64,000 nucleotides of DNA from positions 1 to 64,000 of the forward strand of contig CAMCAY010000004.1 in NCBI GenBank assembly GCA_945872815.1, read 5' to 3'. This document shows positions 29,854-39,295 of this stretch, piece by piece. The notes under the pieces were generated by a model. It saw nothing but the letters and a program-made list of their open reading frames with translations. It did no database searches and was not told the origin of the DNA. How positions within the stretch are numbered: position 1 is the stretch's first letter; each line of letters begins with the position of its first letter. This stretch comes from Chitinophaga pinensis. GTDB lineage: Bacteria > Bacteroidota > Bacteroidia > Chitinophagales > Chitinophagaceae. The translations under genes were made by a program, and so were the position numbers.

Positions 29854-32259
29854 TTAATTAATTTTATGATTCATCTTTCTACTTGCCCAGTTTGTTAAAA
29901 TAATAGCCAATGTCACAATTGAAATACTGCTAACTGGCATTAAAATCGCTGCTACTACAGGCTTTAACAAAGACTGCACAGCAAATGACAATCCTACAAT
30001 ATTGTAACAAATTGAAAATGCAAACCCTGTAAAAACAAATTGTTTATTCTTTCTGATATAGTTAAGTAAATCTGGCAATTCCACAAGATGATTACCATCA
30101 ATGATACCATCACTTGCAGGGGTAAAATTGGCATTGTTGTCATTAACAGCGATTCCAACATTGGCTTGCATTAAGGCTCCAGCATCATTTAACCCATCCC
30201 CAATCATCAACACTTTTTTTCCATCAGCCTGCAACTGTTTTATATAATTCAATTTATCTTCAGGAGTTGCACGAAATACCATAGGCACATCATTACCTAA
30301 TATTTGTATTAAGTTTTTTGCCTCAGCATCATTATCACCTGATAAAATGTGAATTTTATATCTGGTTTTTAATTGAAGTAAAACTTCGTTTATGCCTTTA
30401 CGATATGGACGCTTTACAGAAAAATAGCCTTTGTACTGATTTCCAATATTTACATGCACTTCAGCACTGTTGACTTTAGATAAGCTTACAGCATTAGTAA
30501 CAAATGATCGTGAACCCAATACTAATTTTTTATCCACGGCATTGGAGACTATTCCCATTCCAGGGTATTCTTGATAATCATCTACCATCTCAACAACATG
30601 ATCAGTAGTTTTATCATTTAAATGAATATATAGAGATTGACTCAGTGTATGTGAAGAATGAGCGGTAGATGACCTTATAAGATTTTGATCCTCTCTAGAC
30701 AATTGAATACCTGAATAAACTATAGAAGTATTTTGTTGAGAATTTAATGTTCCCGTTTTATCAAAAACGATATGTTGAATATCCGCAAGTGATTGAATGA
30801 CTGTGGCATTTTTCAGAAACAATTTATGCTTTTCAATCTGGCGCATCATATTTCCAAAAGTGAAAGTGGATGTCAATAGTAATGAACATGGGCAAGCAAC
30901 AATGAGTACAGAAGTTACTACATTCAATATTTTGGAGCTGTCTACAACAGACCAATAAATAGCCGCAAACAAAGCAACTGTAAACAAAATCATGGTAAAA
31001 TATCGGCTCCATGGATGTACAAAAGAATCTTTCTGTTGTTTGTTTTTTTCAAAAACACTGTTGTTCCATAATTCAGTAATGTAACTCTGGGATGGTAGCT
31101 TAACGGCTTTCAATAAAATAGATTGACCCATCTGCTTTCCACCTGCATAAACCAAATCACCTATCGCAGGTTGTTGTGTACTATTTTCTCCATTAACAAA
31201 ACTGTAATCAATATTGGCGTTTTTGCTTATCATCAAAGCATCTGCAGGAATTAGCTCATTGTTTCTAATCACCATCACATCATCTACGGCCAATTTATTG
31301 ACAGGAATACTGATTTCTTTGTCATCTTTTTTTATCATCACTCCCAATGGAAAATAAGACTGGTACTTTCTTTCGAATGATAATGTTTCGTAAGTCTTAT
31401 TCTGAAACCATCTTCCCACAAGCATGAAAAATATAATACCTGTTCCAGAATCGAGATATCCTGCTCCGATTCCAGAAATAATTTCAAAATAGCTTCTTGA
31501 AAATGTAATAATGATTGCTAATGCAATAGGTGCATATATATTGATGTCTTTTTGACGAAGTCCAGCATAAGCATTTTGAAAAATGGAAGATGCACTGTAC
31601 AATAAAACCGGAATTGATAAAAATAAATTCAACCAAGTAAAAACATTTTTCAAACCATTTGTTTCAATCAAACCACCTGAAAAATATTCAGGAAAACTCA
31701 ACATCATGATATTGCTGAAACAAAAGCCTGCAACACCAATTTTAATTATAGCGACGTTTACATTTGACGAGTTTTTATTTTCTATGGTATCCTGTATGCT
31801 GATATTGGGCTCATATCCAACAAAGGCAAGTGTTTCAACAACCTTACGTAATGATACCAGTTTGGGATTAAATGAAACAAAAATTTCTTTCTTTTGAAAA
31901 TTAACTCTTGAATAAATAATGCCTTCATTTATTTGATGAAGCTTTTCCAGTAAGAAAACACAAGAAGCGCAATGAATCTGTGGAAGAGAAAAAATAACAT
32001 TAATCAGATTGTCATTCTTGAATAAAACCAATTTTGAGATTAATTCTTCGTCATCGAGATATGCGAACTTCTCACCGGAGAATTTGCCTTTTACAGTGAT
32101 GCCAGCATTATCTGAAATATCATAGTAATTACAGAGATTATTTTCTTTAATCAACAAATACACCTGCAAGCATCCATTACAGCAGAAATACTTTTCTTCA
32201 GTTGTAATTTGATTGTAGCAATTTTCTCCGCAATGGTAGCAGTTATTCAAATCATTCAT
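29854..32259 (-). CDS. ccoI: Heavy-metal (copper) translocating P-type ATPase, CcoI-like; likely start trimmed to MNDLNNCYHCGENC
   Basis: N-terminal Cys-rich domain; CPCS metal motif; DKTGTLN; GDGLNDAGAL; directly upstream of ccoS. Confidence 0.92.
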   Translation of the reverse strand: MNDLNNCYHCGENCYNQITTEEKYFCCNGCLQVYLLIKENNLCNYYDISDNAGITVKGKFSGEKFAYLDDEELISKLVLFKNDNLINVIFSLPQIHCASCVFLLEKLHQINEGIIYSRVNFQKKEIFVSFNPKLVSLRKVVETLAFVGYEPNISIQDTIENKNSSNVNVAIIKIGVAGFCFSNIMMLSFPEYFSGGLIETNGLKNVFTWLNLFLSIPVLLYSASSIFQNAYAGLRQKDINIYAPIALAIIITFSRSYFEIISGIGAGYLDSGTGIIFFMLVGRWFQNKTYETLSFERKYQSYFPLGVMIKKDDKEISIPVNKLAVDDVMVIRNNELIPADALMISKNANIDYSFVNGENSTQQPAIGDLVYAGGKQMGQSILLKAVKLPSQSYITELWNNSVFEKNKQQKDSFVHPWSRYFTMILFTVALFAAIYWSVVDSSKILNVVTSVLIVACPCSLLLTSTFTFGNMMRQIEKHKLFLKNATVIQSLADIQHIVFDKTGTLNSQQNTSIVYSGIQLSREDQNLIRSSTAHSSHTLSQSLYIHLNDKTTDHVVEMVDDYQEYPGMGIVSNAVDKKLVLGSRSFVTNAVSLSKVNSAEVHVNIGNQYKGYFSVKRPYRKGINEVLLQLKTRYKIHILSGDNDAEAKNLIQILGNDVPMVFRATPEDKLNYIKQLQADGKKVLMIGDGLNDAGALMQANVGIAVNDNNANFTPASDGIIDGNHLVELPDLLNYIRKNKQFVFTGFAFSICYNIVGLSFAVQSLLKPVVAAILMPVSSISIVTLAIILTNWASRKMNHKIN

Positions 32260-32338
32260 ATTATACAATTTGGCAAGCACCAAAGTTTAATACTATAATA
32301 TATTAATACCTTTTTATCTTTTTATATTTCAAAAAAAA

Positions 32339-32773
32339 CTACTTGTTTCTTAAGAAGAACTTTCCACTGTCTAATTTTTCATTAAACGCTGCCAGCGTGT
32401 TGTTTTCTATCATCTTTATTAGATTCTTCTTGATTTCTTTGAATTCGAAATGAACAGGACAAGGATTTTTTTCTGAGCATACTTTTAACCCCAATACACA
32501 ATCCTTATATATGGTATCCCCATCAATTGCTTTTACAATATCCGCTATAGAGTTTTTAAGATCACTGGCATCCATATAAAAACCACCATTAGGTCCTTTG
32601 GCAGAATGAATCAGTTTTCTTCTGCTGAGGTCTTGCATGATTTTGGCCATAAAATGCTCTGGAGCATCTGTCCCTTTGGCAATTTCCTTAATCCCTACCC
32701 TTTGCTCTTCTTTAGACTTTTGAGCTACAAAAATCATTGCTTTTATTGCATATTCGCAGGATTTTGAAAACAT
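32339..32773 (-). CDS. Rrf2 family transcriptional regulator (start probably MFSKSCEYAIKAM)
   Basis: SKSCEYAIKAMIFVAQKSKEEQRVGIKEIAKGTDAPEHFMAKIMQDLSRRKLIHSAKGPNGGFYM; Cys triad in CVLGLKVCSEKNPCPVH. Confidence 0.93.
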   Translation of the reverse strand: MFSKSCEYAIKAMIFVAQKSKEEQRVGIKEIAKGTDAPEHFMAKIMQDLSRRKLIHSAKGPNGGFYMDASDLKNSIADIVKAIDGDTIYKDCVLGLKVCSEKNPCPVHFEFKEIKKNLIKMIENNTLAAFNEKLDSGKFFLRNK

Positions 32774-32808
32774 AGTTTTAATTTGTTGAAACAAAAATAA
32801 GAACTTTT

Positions 32809-32844
32809 TTAATAATAAAAGAGTTTTTTATCTTTTATTATTAA
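32809..32844. promoter_or_regulatory. Perfect 14-bp dyad upstream of the Rrf2 gene (candidate operator)
   Basis: TTAATAATAAAAGA-GTTTTTTA-TCTTTTATTATTAA read directly. Confidence 0.6.
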
Positions 32845-33072
32845 AAATATTTTTTAGGCAAATAGAATGGGGAATCAGAAATAAAATTCAATCTTAAAAA
32901 ATTGTTGATTTTTCCATTATATGATTATTGTTAATAATAAAAAAGAAAAATAACCAACAAGTCATTATAATATCATCACTTAAAATAAAAATATATAGAG
33001 CTTATTAATCTTTAACTGATCTTATTGAGAATCCGTAAGACTTGTAATCATGACCTCTATGAAATCTAGAGC

Positions 33073-33420
33073 TTGTGTTGTCTAAAATTTGATTACTTGC
33101 GTCAGTATGACCTCACTTTCGAACATCTCAACAAACAAATCCATAAAATCAGCAAAGAATTGAACAATGGAAAAGTGAAAATATCTAACCTCGAATCTGT
33201 GTTTAAAACCACTTTGAATAAACTTGAAAAAATCAGTAAAATATTCGGTTCTAGCGAGTTGGAAGACAAAAGAGCACTTCAAAAACGTTGTTTCTGGGAG
33301 GAATTTACTATGATGCAAAAAACAACCAATATCTAACCAAAAATACGAATCAATTTATTGAGCTAGTTGCTTGCTTATCAAGCAGTTGTGAGGGCATAAA
33401 AAAAGAGGATTCTTCAATTT
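33073..33420 (+). pseudogene. C-terminal remnant of a serine (zinc-ribbon) site-specific recombinase, frameshifted
   Basis: Frame 1: FEHLNKQIHKISKELNNGKVKISNLESVFKTTLNKLEKISKIFGSSELEDKRALQK. After a shift in the A-run at about 33285 it continues TLFLGGIYYDAKNNQYLTKNTNQFIELVACLSSSCEGIKKEDSS, resembling recombinase C-termini. No plausible 5' end. Confidence 0.6.
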
Positions 33421-33438
33421 TTTTGAAAAATCCTCTTT
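33402..33438 (-). terminator. Terminator hairpin downstream of tRNA-Leu
   Basis: AAAGAGGATT...AATCCTCTTT immediately 3' of the minus-strand tRNA. Confidence 0.75.
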
Positions 33439-33440
33439 AG

Positions 33441-33526
33441 TACTCGGGATGGGAGTTGAACCCACACTCGCATTGCTGCGAACAGGATTTTAAGTCCTGC
33501 GTGTCTACCAGTTCCACCACCCGAGT
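33441..33526 (-). tRNA. tRNA-Leu (anticodon TAA)
   Basis: Acceptor ACTCGGG/CCCGAGT, long variable arm, anticodon loop CTTAAAA, TTCAACTCC T-loop. Confidence 0.95.
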
Positions 33527-33624
33527 GACACTTTTTTTATTTATTTTCCATTTACTTAAAAGCAGATTAACCAATTGATAATTAAAACACTTCGTTATTC
33601 TAACTTCCAAGTATTGAAAAAAAA

Positions 33625-33653
33625 TCCCGTCATGAAATTTATTCGTGACGGGA
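33625..33653 (-). terminator. Terminator hairpin downstream of tRNA-Gly
   Basis: TCCCGTCA...TGACGGGA. Confidence 0.7.
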
Positions 33654-33663
33654 AAAATTTCTG

Positions 33664-33736
<73 letters not shown>

Positions 33737-33802
33737 AGAATGTTTAAGAACTTTTTTAAGGACTGCAAAACTAGTGTTCTCCGTCCAAAAAAACAAAAAT
33801 TA

Positions 33803-34006
33803 TTATTTATAACTTGGGTTGTAAAGTGTATTTTCAGGTACGTTTACTTCAGGCTTACCCTTATACCTGTTTGAATACAAACTATAACATCCACCCAACA
33901 CAAATGCCAAAATCACAAAGACCTGGCAAAACCAGATAAAACGTGAAGATGATACCCAATTATGGGCAAAATCTTTATGTGTATTGTCTATTATTTCCTT
34001 CTGCAT
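33803..34006 (-). CDS. Small hypothetical single-TM protein
   Basis: 67-aa ORF MQKEIIDNTHKDFAHNWVSSSRFIWFCQVFVILAFVLGGCYSLYSNRY, hydrophobic segment. Confidence 0.6.
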   Translation of the reverse strand: MQKEIIDNTHKDFAHNWVSSSRFIWFCQVFVILAFVLGGCYSLYSNRYKGKPEVNVPENTLYNPSYK

Positions 34007-34060
34007 CTTGTTTTATTTATGGGTGCAAAAATAAGGGCTTATTTGCTAAAAATAATATTA

Positions 34061-35080
34061 TTACCGAATAATTTCAGAAAATGTTTTTCTTTTTTTAATG
34101 AAATATTGCCAAATGATACTCCCCGAATAAACCCCAGAAAGCTGTCTATTTGATTTATCAATCTTTATATTTTTTTTCTTTTCAAAAAAAATCCATTTGA
34201 TAAATGAAAAATGAGCATTAGCTATAGCTACCCACCCTCCGGCATCACCTTTCATCAATCCTCTGTAAGCTGCCAATGCATCCAATATAAAGCGAATTGG
34301 GATAATAAGCAAAGCTTTTGAAAAAGATAAATTCTTCGCCAACATGATTAGATTATTCCTGAAATTCAAAAACACCTTTTTACTATTCCCTTTTGGTAGG
34401 GTTCCTCCCCCAACATGATATACAACCGACTTTGGTTCAACAAATATCTTATACCCATGCAATTGCATCCTCCAACACAAATCTATTTCCTCCTGATGTG
34501 CAAAAAAATATTCATCCAACCCACCTAACTCATGATAAACTTTAGATCTCACAAACATAGCTGCCCCTGTTGCCCAAAAACAAGGAATAGCATCATCGTA
34601 TTGTCCATGATCCTGCTCGCAATCATCAAAAATCCGTCCTCTCGTAAACGGATATCCGAACTTATCAATCCAACCACCCGAAGCCCCTGCATATTCAAAC
34701 TCTTTTTTATTATCATAAGAAAGCAACTTAGGCTGACACGCTGCGATTGAAGGATTTTTTTCCATCAAACTTATAATTGGCTCAATCCAACCAGGAGTTA
34801 CTTCCACATCACTATTAAGTAATACATAATAATCACTTTCGATTTGCTGTAAAGCCAAATTATATCCTTTTGCAAATCCTTCGTTTCCGGGATTTTCTAT
34901 AACCCTTATTTGTGGATACTTCTCCCGCAAAAAAATCAATGAATCATCTGTAGACGCATTATCTGCAACTATAATTTTCTGATTGGGATAAGTAGCCGAC
35001 AACACCATTGGCAAGAACTTTTCAAGAAATGCTCTCCCATTCCAATTTAAAATCACAATTGCTATAGATGGATTATGCAT
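34061..35080 (-). CDS. Glycosyltransferase family 2
   Basis: SIAIVILNWNGRAFLEKFLP...IIVADNASTDDSLIFL...YVLLNSDVEVTPGW; FFAHQEEIDLCWRMQLHGYKI. Confidence 0.94.
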   Translation of the reverse strand: MHNPSIAIVILNWNGRAFLEKFLPMVLSATYPNQKIIVADNASTDDSLIFLREKYPQIRVIENPGNEGFAKGYNLALQQIESDYYVLLNSDVEVTPGWIEPIISLMEKNPSIAACQPKLLSYDNKKEFEYAGASGGWIDKFGYPFTRGRIFDDCEQDHGQYDDAIPCFWATGAAMFVRSKVYHELGGLDEYFFAHQEEIDLCWRMQLHGYKIFVEPKSVVYHVGGGTLPKGNSKKVFLNFRNNLIMLAKNLSFSKALLIIPIRFILDALAAYRGLMKGDAGGWVAIANAHFSFIKWIFFEKKKNIKIDKSNRQLSGVYSGSIIWQYFIKKRKTFSEIIR

Positions 35081-35180
35081 GTATTTTATGGTTAAAGTAT
35101 TCGGTTAGAAACAAAAAAATACTTAAAGGATTGTTTACACAAACTTACATTATTTAAATGCTTATTCTTTACTTTTACTC

Positions 35181-36329
35181 ATGTTTTCTTCATTATTAAA
35201 TTGGCGAACAGGATTGGCGGTGATTGCTATTGCAATCGTGTCGGGAACTATTTTCTATTCGAATTTTATTTCAAATAAAATTGCAGCAGATGAAAAACAA
35301 AAAGTAGAACAATGGTTGCAGGCTGCTACTGAAATAAATAATACCACTTCGGGTTCTACAGATCTTGCTGGAAAAATTCTCACGGAAAACAGCATAGGAA
35401 TTCCCATGATAACTGTAACTGAAACTGACAGCATATTAGACCACTACAATTTAAACGCAAACAAAATAAAACACGACAAAAAATATTTACATAAAAAACT
35501 AGAGGAATTCAAGCATACTTATCCTCCCATTATATGGAAGAATCCAATGAATCCTAATCAAACGAATTTGGTATACTACGGAGAATCTGATTTGCTTATA
35601 CAAATACGATACTTTCCTATTGTTCAATTGATCATTGTAGCACTTTTTATTTTTGTAACATTAATTGCCATCAACACTCAACATAAGAGCACTCAAAATC
35701 AAGTTTGGGCTGGCATGGCTAAAGAAACAGCCCATCAATTAGGAACGCCCATTACTTCATTGCAAGGTTGGATAGAAATGCTTAAGGACAAACAAGTAAA
35801 TGAAAAAATAATTTCAGAAATCAGCAAGGATGTTGAAAGATTAAAATTAGTTAGTGATCGATTTGGCAAGATTGGAAGTTCACCTCAATTAGTGGCCACA
35901 AATCTTGTACAACAAATTAATGTAATGGTTCAGTATATAAAAAAACGTTCCAATGAGGCTGTTCATTTCTCTGTGAATTCCAATGAAAATGAAATTATGG
36001 GAATGATCAACGCTCCATTATTTGATTGGGTGATAGAAAATTTATTAAAAAACGCATTGGATGCAATTGATGGAAAAGGAAAGATAGAAGTAATCGTAAA
36101 AAACGAAAAAAGCAATATAATAATTGATGTAAGAGATTCAGGTAAGGGCATCAGCAAATCCAATATAAATAAGGTTTTCAAGCCAGGTTTTACTACAAAA
36201 AAACGCGGTTGGGGATTGGGTCTTTCATTGAGTAAAAGAATTATAGAACAATACCACCAGGGATCCATTTTTGTGAAATCCAGTGAATATGGAAAAGGAA
36301 CCACATTCAGAATTATTCTCAAAAAGTAG
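35181..36329 (+). CDS. Membrane sensor histidine kinase
   Basis: H-box WAGMAKETAHQLGTPITSLQGWIEML; N-box ENLLKNALDAID; DSGKGI; GWGLGLSLSKRI. Confidence 0.93.
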   Translation: MFSSLLNWRTGLAVIAIAIVSGTIFYSNFISNKIAADEKQKVEQWLQAATEINNTTSGSTDLAGKILTENSIGIPMITVTETDSILDHYNLNANKIKHDKKYLHKKLEEFKHTYPPIIWKNPMNPNQTNLVYYGESDLLIQIRYFPIVQLIIVALFIFVTLIAINTQHKSTQNQVWAGMAKETAHQLGTPITSLQGWIEMLKDKQVNEKIISEISKDVERLKLVSDRFGKIGSSPQLVATNLVQQINVMVQYIKKRSNEAVHFSVNSNENEIMGMINAPLFDWVIENLLKNALDAIDGKGKIEVIVKNEKSNIIIDVRDSGKGISKSNINKVFKPGFTTKKRGWGLGLSLSKRIIEQYHQGSIFVKSSEYGKGTTFRIILKK

Positions 36330-36416
36330 TGTATCACACTCAAGGATTATTATTTCAATTTTCAGTTCATTCATTTTATCTTCGCACAGCAATTTCAATA
36401 AACTGATTGTATTAAA

Positions 36417-36500
36417 GCGGCGATGGCGAAATTGGTAGACGCACTACCTTGAGGTGGTAGCGCTCGAAAGGGCGTGGGAGTTCGAATCTCCTTTGCCGCA
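36417..36500 (+). tRNA. tRNA-Leu (anticodon GAG)
   Basis: GCGGCGATGGCGAAATTGGTAGACGCACTACCTTGAGGTGGTAGCGCTCGAAAGGGCGTGGGAGTTCGAATCTCCTTTGCCGCA. Confidence 0.97.
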
Positions 36501-36726
36501 CAACAAATAGTCCTGCATGAGAGTGCGGGATTGTTTGTTTTAGCGAATCAAGCTTGCTTGAATGAGCATAAAACAAACAATCCCAACGAGCGAAGCGAGT
36601 GAGGAGTATTTGTTGTCAACCCACCCTTATCATCCGAGCGAAGCGAGGATAATCTCCTCTTCTGTTTTAGCGAATCAAGCTTGCTTGCATGAACTTAAAA
36701 CAAACAATCCCAACGAGCGAAGCGAG
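36500..36726. repeat. Nested inverted repeats plus 63-bp direct repeat downstream of tRNA-Leu
   Basis: GGGATTGTTTGTTTTA...TAAAACAAACAATCCC (16-bp arms, 36527-36584). Outer ACAACAAATA...TATTTGTTGT (36500-36616). Direct copies at 36537-36599 and 36664-36726. GAGCGAAGCGAG occurs three times. Confidence 0.8.
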
Positions 36727-36785
36727 AACAATTCCTTTTTACAATAAGACAATCCAAATAATGAAATAATTGCAGAACCCTACTA

Positions 36786-37406
36786 TCACATCACCCATAC
36801 TAGGCAATATCCCTCAAAAAAAATAGCATGTGCTATCAATAAAATATCAGTCGATTTCTTAAAAACAACATCAGCTTGTAAATGATTATCAAATTCAGCA
36901 ATAGATTCAATACAAATGTGTTTGATAAAATCAACCTGCCCCTGTCCATACCATTTGAATACGGCTTCTTTTATACACCAAACAAGCGTATGCTGATAAT
37001 AATCATCCATAGGAAGTGTTGACATAATCAACAACTCCGAATCATTTACAAACTTGTGTTTTATTGACTTTATTTTAGGTTGAGGCAACTCAATATCTAT
37101 ACCTGCATTATTTCTTTCACTTATAATTGCGGCTGCATAATTACCCGAATGAGAGACAGAAAAATGAAATTGTCCATCAATTAAATATGGCTTCTTTGAA
37201 TTTGATATCTTAACTTCGTTAACAGAAAATCTTTTATCCAATTGCTTAAGTAAAAATCTTCCTGCCAAAAACTGAACTCGTTTGTTCGGATTTTTTATCT
37301 CCCCTTGTAAACTCACCTCTGTCAAAAAATATGTTTCCGGCTCCGTGATATGCCAAACACCTATTTTTGTGTGGTCGTTGATATTTTGTTGATAAACCAA
37401 TGGCAT
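36786..37406 (-). CDS. 4'-phosphopantetheinyl transferase superfamily protein
   Basis: HFSVSHSGNYAAAII...AGIDIE; WCIKEAVFKWYGQG. Confidence 0.9.
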   Translation of the reverse strand: MPLVYQQNINDHTKIGVWHITEPETYFLTEVSLQGEIKNPNKRVQFLAGRFLLKQLDKRFSVNEVKISNSKKPYLIDGQFHFSVSHSGNYAAAIISERNNAGIDIELPQPKIKSIKHKFVNDSELLIMSTLPMDDYYQHTLVWCIKEAVFKWYGQGQVDFIKHICIESIAEFDNHLQADVVFKKSTDILLIAHAIFFEGYCLVWVM

Positions 37407-37477
37407 AACTGAAAGAGAAATATAAAATTAGAAAATGAAATTTTTATTTTTACAAAATAACAAATAACAAACTAGAA

Positions 37478-38014
37478 ATGATTTTAAGTGATAAAAGAAT
37501 TCTGGAAGAAATGGAAAAAGGTACCATAAAAATTTTGCCTTACAATCGTGAATGCCTTGGCAGCAATAGCTATGATGTGCATTTGGGTAAAAACCTGGCC
37601 ACCTATGACAACAATGAATTGGATGCAAAAAAACACAACACTATCACTCATTTCGAAATACCGGATGAAGGATTCTTATTGTTACCAGAAAAATTCTACT
37701 TAGGCGTAACGGATGAGTATACCGAAACACATGCACACGTACCTTTCCTGGAAGGCAAGTCCTCTACAGGTCGCTTGGGAATAGACATTCATGCAACAGC
37801 GGGAAAGGGAGATGTAGGTTTTTGTGGCAACTGGACATTAGAAATTTCAGTAAAACAACCTGTCAGGGTATATAAAGGAATGCCCATTGGACAATTAATT
37901 TATTTCCCTGTAGATGGAGAAATTGAAGTGAAATACAATGAAAAGAAAAATGCAAAATACAGTGGCCAACCAAACTTACCAGTTGAAAGCATGATGTGGA
38001 AAAATAAATTCTAA
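37478..38014 (+). CDS. dcd: dCTP deaminase
   Basis: MILSDKRILEEMEKGTIKI...LGSNSYDVHLG; EGKSSTGRLGIDIHATAGKGDVGF. Confidence 0.95.
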   Translation: MILSDKRILEEMEKGTIKILPYNRECLGSNSYDVHLGKNLATYDNNELDAKKHNTITHFEIPDEGFLLLPEKFYLGVTDEYTETHAHVPFLEGKSSTGRLGIDIHATAGKGDVGFCGNWTLEISVKQPVRVYKGMPIGQLIYFPVDGEIEVKYNEKKNAKYSGQPNLPVESMMWKNKF

Positions 38015-38040
38015 TGAGCAGTAATGAGTCACCAACTAAA

Positions 38041-39117
38041 TTAAATTTCTCCTGTTTTTTGATAATAATGTATTAAAAGACTAGTTACTTCATTATACGT
38101 CATCAGTCCCTTTGGTTGACGATTGTTCTTAAGAAAAAATCCATACCAATATGTTATCAATGGCTCAATTGGGTTTTCATGTGATTTAATAAAATCTCTC
38201 CATTCCTTTATATCTTTTTTTACAGATGGGGTCAACTGGTCACGTAAACGCATAGACGAACCTGAATCAAGAATATACAAAGTTCGGTTGGCGTACATAA
38301 ACAACTCCAGATAAGCGCTGTATTGAATTAAGTAATTATTGGAATTTTTTGCTGCAAGATAACCAACAAAATTGGCCTCATTTTCTTTTGCATAACCCAA
38401 CTGATGCGCAATTTCATGACAAGCGATGTAGGGTTGGAGAAATGCCGGAACCGTTGTATTCACTTGAGCTTCGCCCGTAAATGGATTATAATAACCCGTA
38501 AATCCCAGATAATTTCCCAACCAACCCCACATAGATGGCTTGATGGAGGAATATTTATACTTCATAAAATCATACTTTGCTGAAGTAGATTGGAATGCTT
38601 CAGCAGCAGCAATGAAAAGCAATTTATGATCTGAAATTACTGTATTACTTTTTATCACAGAATCTTTTGTTTCATTTACTTTCTGCAATAAAAGTTGATT
38701 GATACGTCTCAATTGAATGGAATCATATTGACCGGCATTAAGTTCAAGCTGTGAAGATATTCCCCTACGACTGTAATTGATTCCCCAAAAAAAATTGAAA
38801 ACAATATAGATTGTTAACAACAGCCCTACTATTTTAAATATACTTTCCCTGAATGAACAATTGCCTGGTTTTCGAAAAATGATTCGTCTAGAAAAATTCA
38901 CTATTATCCAAATCAACCAACAACTTAATATCAAATAAAATACATCGCCTATGCTAATGGGAATCCATCCGAATATCAAACGCAAAAACTTGGAAATAAT
39001 CGGGTAAACCAATTTGGAATATTGCAATTCAACCCTTATTTCATTTTGAGCATAGAAATGTATCCCAACACTTAGAATAATTAATATTATCAATATGTTA
39101 TTTTTCCTGGCTATCAC
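38041..39117 (-). CDS. DUF3810 family membrane protein with HExxH motif
   Basis: ACHEIAHQLGYAKENEANFVGYLAA; WGINYSRRGIS; N-terminal TM segments. Confidence 0.88.
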   Translation of the reverse strand: MIARKNNILIILIILSVGIHFYAQNEIRVELQYSKLVYPIISKFLRLIFGWIPISIGDVFYLILSCWLIWIIVNFSRRIIFRKPGNCSFRESIFKIVGLLLTIYIVFNFFWGINYSRRGISSQLELNAGQYDSIQLRRINQLLLQKVNETKDSVIKSNTVISDHKLLFIAAAEAFQSTSAKYDFMKYKYSSIKPSMWGWLGNYLGFTGYYNPFTGEAQVNTTVPAFLQPYIACHEIAHQLGYAKENEANFVGYLAAKNSNNYLIQYSAYLELFMYANRTLYILDSGSSMRLRDQLTPSVKKDIKEWRDFIKSHENPIEPLITYWYGFFLKNNRQPKGLMTYNEVTSLLIHYYQKTGEI

Positions 39118-39295
39118 ATTACAATAATTAACACAATTGGAGTGAATGATTAATACTTTATGTAATACATAAAATATTAAAGGATGAAATTTGTTCGAAA
39201 ATAGCCCCTATTATACAATTCTCCATAAAAAGTGGCTCACAAATACACAAATTGAATAAATTAATGTAACTTCGCACTCCTTAAAAACGAACGCA

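Noticed and set aside
36540-36730. Repeated GAGCGAAGCGAG and 63-bp blocks considered as a CRISPR-like array
   Set aside because: Only two long copies, unequal spacing, internal inverted repeats and no cas genes.
36562-36747. 61-aa plus-strand ORF in the repeat element
   Set aside because: Composed entirely of the repeat sequence; more likely non-coding.
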